Origin: an uncultured Tidjanibacter sp.
GTDB taxonomy: Bacteria > Bacteroidota > Bacteroidia > Bacteroidales > Rikenellaceae
NCBI GenBank assembly: GCA_947852905.1
Contig: CANTVF010000001.1
Location: 62,001 to 126,000, forward strand
Length of the DNA stretch: 64,000 nt
Reading direction: 5' to 3'
The notes beneath the pieces were generated by a model. It searched no databases, was not told the DNA's origin, and saw only the letters and a list, made by a program, of their open reading frames with translations. The position numbers were made by a program, and so were the translations under genes. Shown here one piece after another: positions 61,425 through 64,000 of this stretch (position 1 is the first letter of the stretch; each line of letters starts with the position of its first letter).

Positions 61425-62249
61425 CTATTTGAAAGGTGAGTTCGGCTCTTTGGCCATTACCTTATAGAACATCTTGTCGAGGAAACGCGGCGAGAATTTT
61501 TTGATGAAGTGTGTCGCACGGCCTTCGAATTCCATAAGCACTAGTCTGCGGCGGTGTTTTATTCCGCGTGCTATGCGTCCGGCCACCTCTTCGGCAGTCA
61601 TCATCTTCTCCTCCTTGCGCGGCGTTTCACCCTGACGTGAGCCGTCGGCGGTGAGTGCCGAGTATCGGACGTTGGTCGCCGTGAAGCCCGGACATGCTAT
61701 CATCACGTGTACCCCTTTCTTTATGTTTTCCACCCTCACGGTATCGAGAAATCCGGTCATGGCGTATTTCGAGGCGGAGTAGCCCGTGCGTCCCGGAAGA
61801 CCGTGCAGACCTGCGACCGACGACACACCGACGATAGAGCCTCGCGAAGCCTGTATGTATCGCAGCGCGTATTTCGTACAGTAGACCGTGCCCCAGAAAT
61901 TGACGTCCATTAGGCGGTGCAGCACTTCCAGATCGACGTCGTCGAACAAGGCTCGCATGGATATGCCTGCATTGCAGATGAGTATGTCGATTCCGCCGAA
62001 CTTATCCACGGCAGTTTCTATCAGCCGTCGGCAATCTTCGGCTTGGGTGACGTCCGTAGCGCACCACGCCGCTTTGTATCCGTGTTTTTCGAGGTCTTCT
62101 GCTATGGCGGCGAGCTTGTCGCTCTGGCGGGCGCCGAGCGTTACGTTGGCGCCGAGGGAGGCGAATTCGTATGCGAGCGCCTTGCCTATGCCCGACGATG
62201 CTCCCGTAATCACTACGCTTTTGTTCCGGAAATATTGTCCGTATTTCAT
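61425..62249 (-). CDS. SDR-family oxidoreductase
   Basis: I use ATG 62249 (274 aa, M-K-Y-G-Q-Y-F-R-N-K-S-V-V-I-T-G), not the longer frame to 62360, which would run into the radical SAM gene. Classical SDR: T-G-A-S-S-G-I-G (NAD(P) binding), C-N-A-G-I, catalytic Ser in V-S-S-V-A, Y-S-A-S-K (Tyr/Lys). The C-terminal helix with basic residues may associate with membranes. Substrate unknown. It starts 25 bases after the radical SAM gene and is probably co-transcribed with it. Confidence 0.9.
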   Translation of the reverse strand: MKYGQYFRNKSVVITGASSGIGKALAYEFASLGANVTLGARQSDKLAAIAEDLEKHGYKAAWCATDVTQAEDCRRLIETAVDKFGGIDILICNAGISMRALFDDVDLEVLHRLMDVNFWGTVYCTKYALRYIQASRGSIVGVSSVAGLHGLPGRTGYSASKYAMTGFLDTVRVENIKKGVHVMIACPGFTATNVRYSALTADGSRQGETPRKEEKMMTAEEVAGRIARGIKHRRRLVLMEFEGRATHFIKKFSPRFLDKMFYKVMAKEPNSPFK

Positions 62250-62274
62250 ATGTGTTATCAGTTTACGTGTTTTT

Positions 62275-64000
62275 TTATATCTGCAAAAGGCCGTATTCGC
62301 GAAGCTGGTCCCATTTTTTCGAGTGGTACAGTATGGCGAAAGGCTCTTCGGAATACTCACCGTAGATTTTTCTGACTTCGGCGAAAGTAACCTCTTGCGA
62401 CAGATCGCCGCACAGTCGGGATATGCGTATCATGAAATCGGCGTCGCATTCCTTCATCTTGATTCGTCTGTCTTCCGAAAGGCTACGGATTACGATACCT
62501 TCCTCGTCGCGTTCCAGAGAGCATCCGATCCATACGAGCCGTGCTTTTTCGTCGAATATGCGGCTGGCGTCCGGTTTTATTAAGTGGTCTGTTATAAGCG
62601 AATCCTCTACGGTCGTCGGGGGAACCTTGCCGTCGAACCATTTGTGTACCGGTCTGTCGATTCCGCAACCGACCATATAGTTTGCCAGTGACGTGCGCAA
62701 TGCTTCGCCGACCATGTTTATATTGTAGCCCCGGTTGTCGGAGAAGAATATTTCGTTGTTGGCGAAGGGGTTGGGCATATGCCCTTTGCGTTTTACGCCG
62801 AATGCTTCCGGATTTTGTCCCGAAGGGCTGTGCAAAGTCATGGCGTAGCGGTGCCAGAACGCCGAGCCTATCAGTTCTGCGCGGAACATCTGCCTTACCA
62901 CTTCGAGGGCATCGATGCTCTCCTGCAATGTTTCTGTAGGCAGTCCGTACATAAGGTAGGCGTGTACCATGATGCCTGCGTAGTAGAAATTGCGCATGGC
63001 TATGGTGGCCTGTTCCACGGTGATTCCCTTGCCGATCATTCCCAGAAGACGGTCGGATGCTACCTCCAGTCCGCCCGATACGGCGATGCAGCCGGCCGCA
63101 GCCATGAGACTGCACAGGTCGCCCGTAAACGCCTTTTCGAATCGTATGTTGGTCCACCACGTATATTTCAGGCCTCGGCGCAGCAGTTCGAGCGATATGT
63201 CGCGCAACAGGCGGGGCGGGGCGGCTTCGTCCACGAAATGAAATCCCGTGGAGCCGGTTTGTGCGGCGACGGTCTGCATCCAGTCCACGAATTCCGTGGC
63301 CGATACCCCGTCATAACATTTTATGTAGTCGAGCGTGGTGTCGCAGAATGCGCACTTGGCCCAGTAGCAGCCATGGGCTATCATCATTTTGTTCCAGCGT
63401 CCGTCGCTCCACAGGCGGTGCATCGGATTCGTCACTTCGCACAGGGAGAAGTAACGTCCGAAAGGCAAACCGGAAAAATCGGGACATCCGCGTTCCCGGT
63501 GGCTGATGCGGTCTGCACGATAACCTTCCGACGATGCGGTCAGCGCTCCTCCGTCGCCTGTGCCCGACACTATGGTGTCGAGCGTCGTTTCGCCGTCGTC
63601 CAAAATTATATAGTCCACATAACCGAATATGGATTTGTCGGTCATGTTGCGCAACTCGGTAGTGGGGTAGCCGCCGCCCATGACTATCTTTATATCCGGA
63701 TAACGCTCCTTAATATATTGTCCGCACCGAAGTGTCGGGAGCAGGTTGCCGGGGAAGGGTACCGTGAAGGATACGAATTGCGGGCGGACGGTCGATATGT
63801 GCGCGTCGAGCAGCTCCGTCATGCGTTTCTCGATTATGTTCATCGGTTTGCGCAGTTCCATTTCGAGAGCGGAAAATTCCGGTAGTGAAACGGCAATCTG
63901 TTCGGCGTATTTGACTATCTCGAAATGTTCCGTTACGGTAGCTCGTATGAAATCGCTGATGTCCTGTAAATACAGCGTGCAGATATATTTGGCGCAATCC
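62275..64000 (-). CDS. B12-binding radical SAM protein (5' end outside window)
   Basis: The frame is open to the window edge; only the last 575 residues are seen, and the ATG at 63861 is internal. The visible N-terminal part is the cobalamin-binding Rossmann domain (V-S-F-T-V-P-F-P-G-N, G-G-G-Y-P-T-T-E-L-R). The radical SAM domain has the cluster motif H-G-C-Y-W-A-K-C-A-F-C (C-x4-C-x2-C, as in related B12-dependent families), then G-L-E-V-A-S-D-R-L-L and Y-L-M-Y-G-L-P-T-E-T. These enzymes do methylations or rearrangements; substrate unknown. Followed by an SDR gene. Confidence 0.88.
   Translation of the reverse strand, partial: DCAKYICTLYLQDISDFIRATVTEHFEIVKYAEQIAVSLPEFSALEMELRKPMNIIEKRMTELLDAHISTVRPQFVSFTVPFPGNLLPTLRCGQYIKERYPDIKIVMGGGYPTTELRNMTDKSIFGYVDYIILDDGETTLDTIVSGTGDGGALTASSEGYRADRISHRERGCPDFSGLPFGRYFSLCEVTNPMHRLWSDGRWNKMMIAHGCYWAKCAFCDTTLDYIKCYDGVSATEFVDWMQTVAAQTGSTGFHFVDEAAPPRLLRDISLELLRRGLKYTWWTNIRFEKAFTGDLCSLMAAAGCIAVSGGLEVASDRLLGMIGKGITVEQATIAMRNFYYAGIMVHAYLMYGLPTETLQESIDALEVVRQMFRAELIGSAFWHRYAMTLHSPSGQNPEAFGVKRKGHMPNPFANNEIFFSDNRGYNINMVGEALRTSLANYMVGCGIDRPVHKWFDGKVPPTTVEDSLITDHLIKPDASRIFDEKARLVWIGCSLERDEEGIVIRSLSEDRRIKMKECDADFMIRISRLCGDLSQEVTFAEVRKIYGEYSEEPFAILYHSKKWDQLREYGLLQI

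Noticed and set aside
1..64000. CRISPR arrays, insertion sequences, prophage and integrase genes
   Set aside because: None seen: no regularly spaced direct repeats and no transposase, integrase or phage structural proteins among the reading frames.

Overview
The window looks like a chromosomal segment of a Bacteroidota (Bacteroidales) bacterium, possibly Rikenellaceae/Alistipes-like; the family-level guess is an inference. The reasons are BACON-domain lipoproteins, a carboxypeptidase-regulatory-domain outer-membrane barrel, a DUF5606 protein, lipoproteins with short SKC/CGC-type lipoboxes, a tRNA without encoded CCA, and many copies of the Bacteroidota sigma-factor -7 element TAnnTTTG (several with a TTTG/TTG -33 element 19-20 bases upstream). 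Shine-Dalgarno sequences are mostly absent. Both window edges cut genes: a BACON protein on the left and a B12-binding radical SAM protein on the right.

Layout. 1-7.8 kb: truncated BACON protein, HutD/Ves and half-size EamA transporter (minus), a lipoprotein, tRNA-Leu(TAA), a MscS channel, an uncharacterised 487-aa membrane protein and a DUF5606 protein. 7.9-12.8 kb (minus): LytS-type histidine kinase, LytTR response regulator and TonB-receptor-like barrel in one probable operon. 13.1-14.6 kb (minus): gamma carbonic anhydrase and MazG. 15.3-35.5 kb (plus): one long polysaccharide operon of 19 genes, many overlapping or only a few bases apart, ended by a strong terminator. 35.7-41.4 kb: cysteine desulfidase-type protein, GH20 hexosaminidase, VOC protein, then an AT-rich stretch with one orphan gene. 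41.8-51.5 kb: PheT, DJ-1/PfpI, ACT-domain protein, UbiA prenyltransferase, LepA, M20 peptidase. 51.7-54.9 kb: two BACON lipoproteins. 55.3-60.3 kb (plus): phosphate-selective porin (OprP family), five-repeat lamin-tail lipoprotein and phytase-like esterase. 60.4-64 kb (minus): lipoprotein, SDR oxidoreductase, B12-binding radical SAM protein.

The polysaccharide operon is the centrepiece. It encodes UDP-glucuronate formation (Ugd) and a UDP-uronate 4-epimerase, a Wzx flippase and EpsG-type polymerase, three GT4 glycosyltransferases, the full UDP-L-FucNAc pathway (FnlA, FnlB/CapF, FnlC), a WbpG/LfnA-type amidotransferase expected to make an acetamidino sugar, an MBOAT/SGNH O-acylation pair, a hexapeptide acyltransferase, a polysaccharide deacetylase, a PglC/WcfS-type priming transferase, an ATP-grasp/HAD pair and a DegT-type sugar aminotransferase. 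The predicted mix of uronic acids (negative) with amino or acetamidino sugars (positive) suggests a zwitterionic glycan; this is inference. The MBOAT gene is split by a one-base frameshift in a run of eight G, which is either a phase-variation switch, a real mutation or a sequence error.

A second coherent unit is the porin / lamin-tail / phytase-like trio, which looks like an outer-surface phosphate or organophosphate uptake locus.
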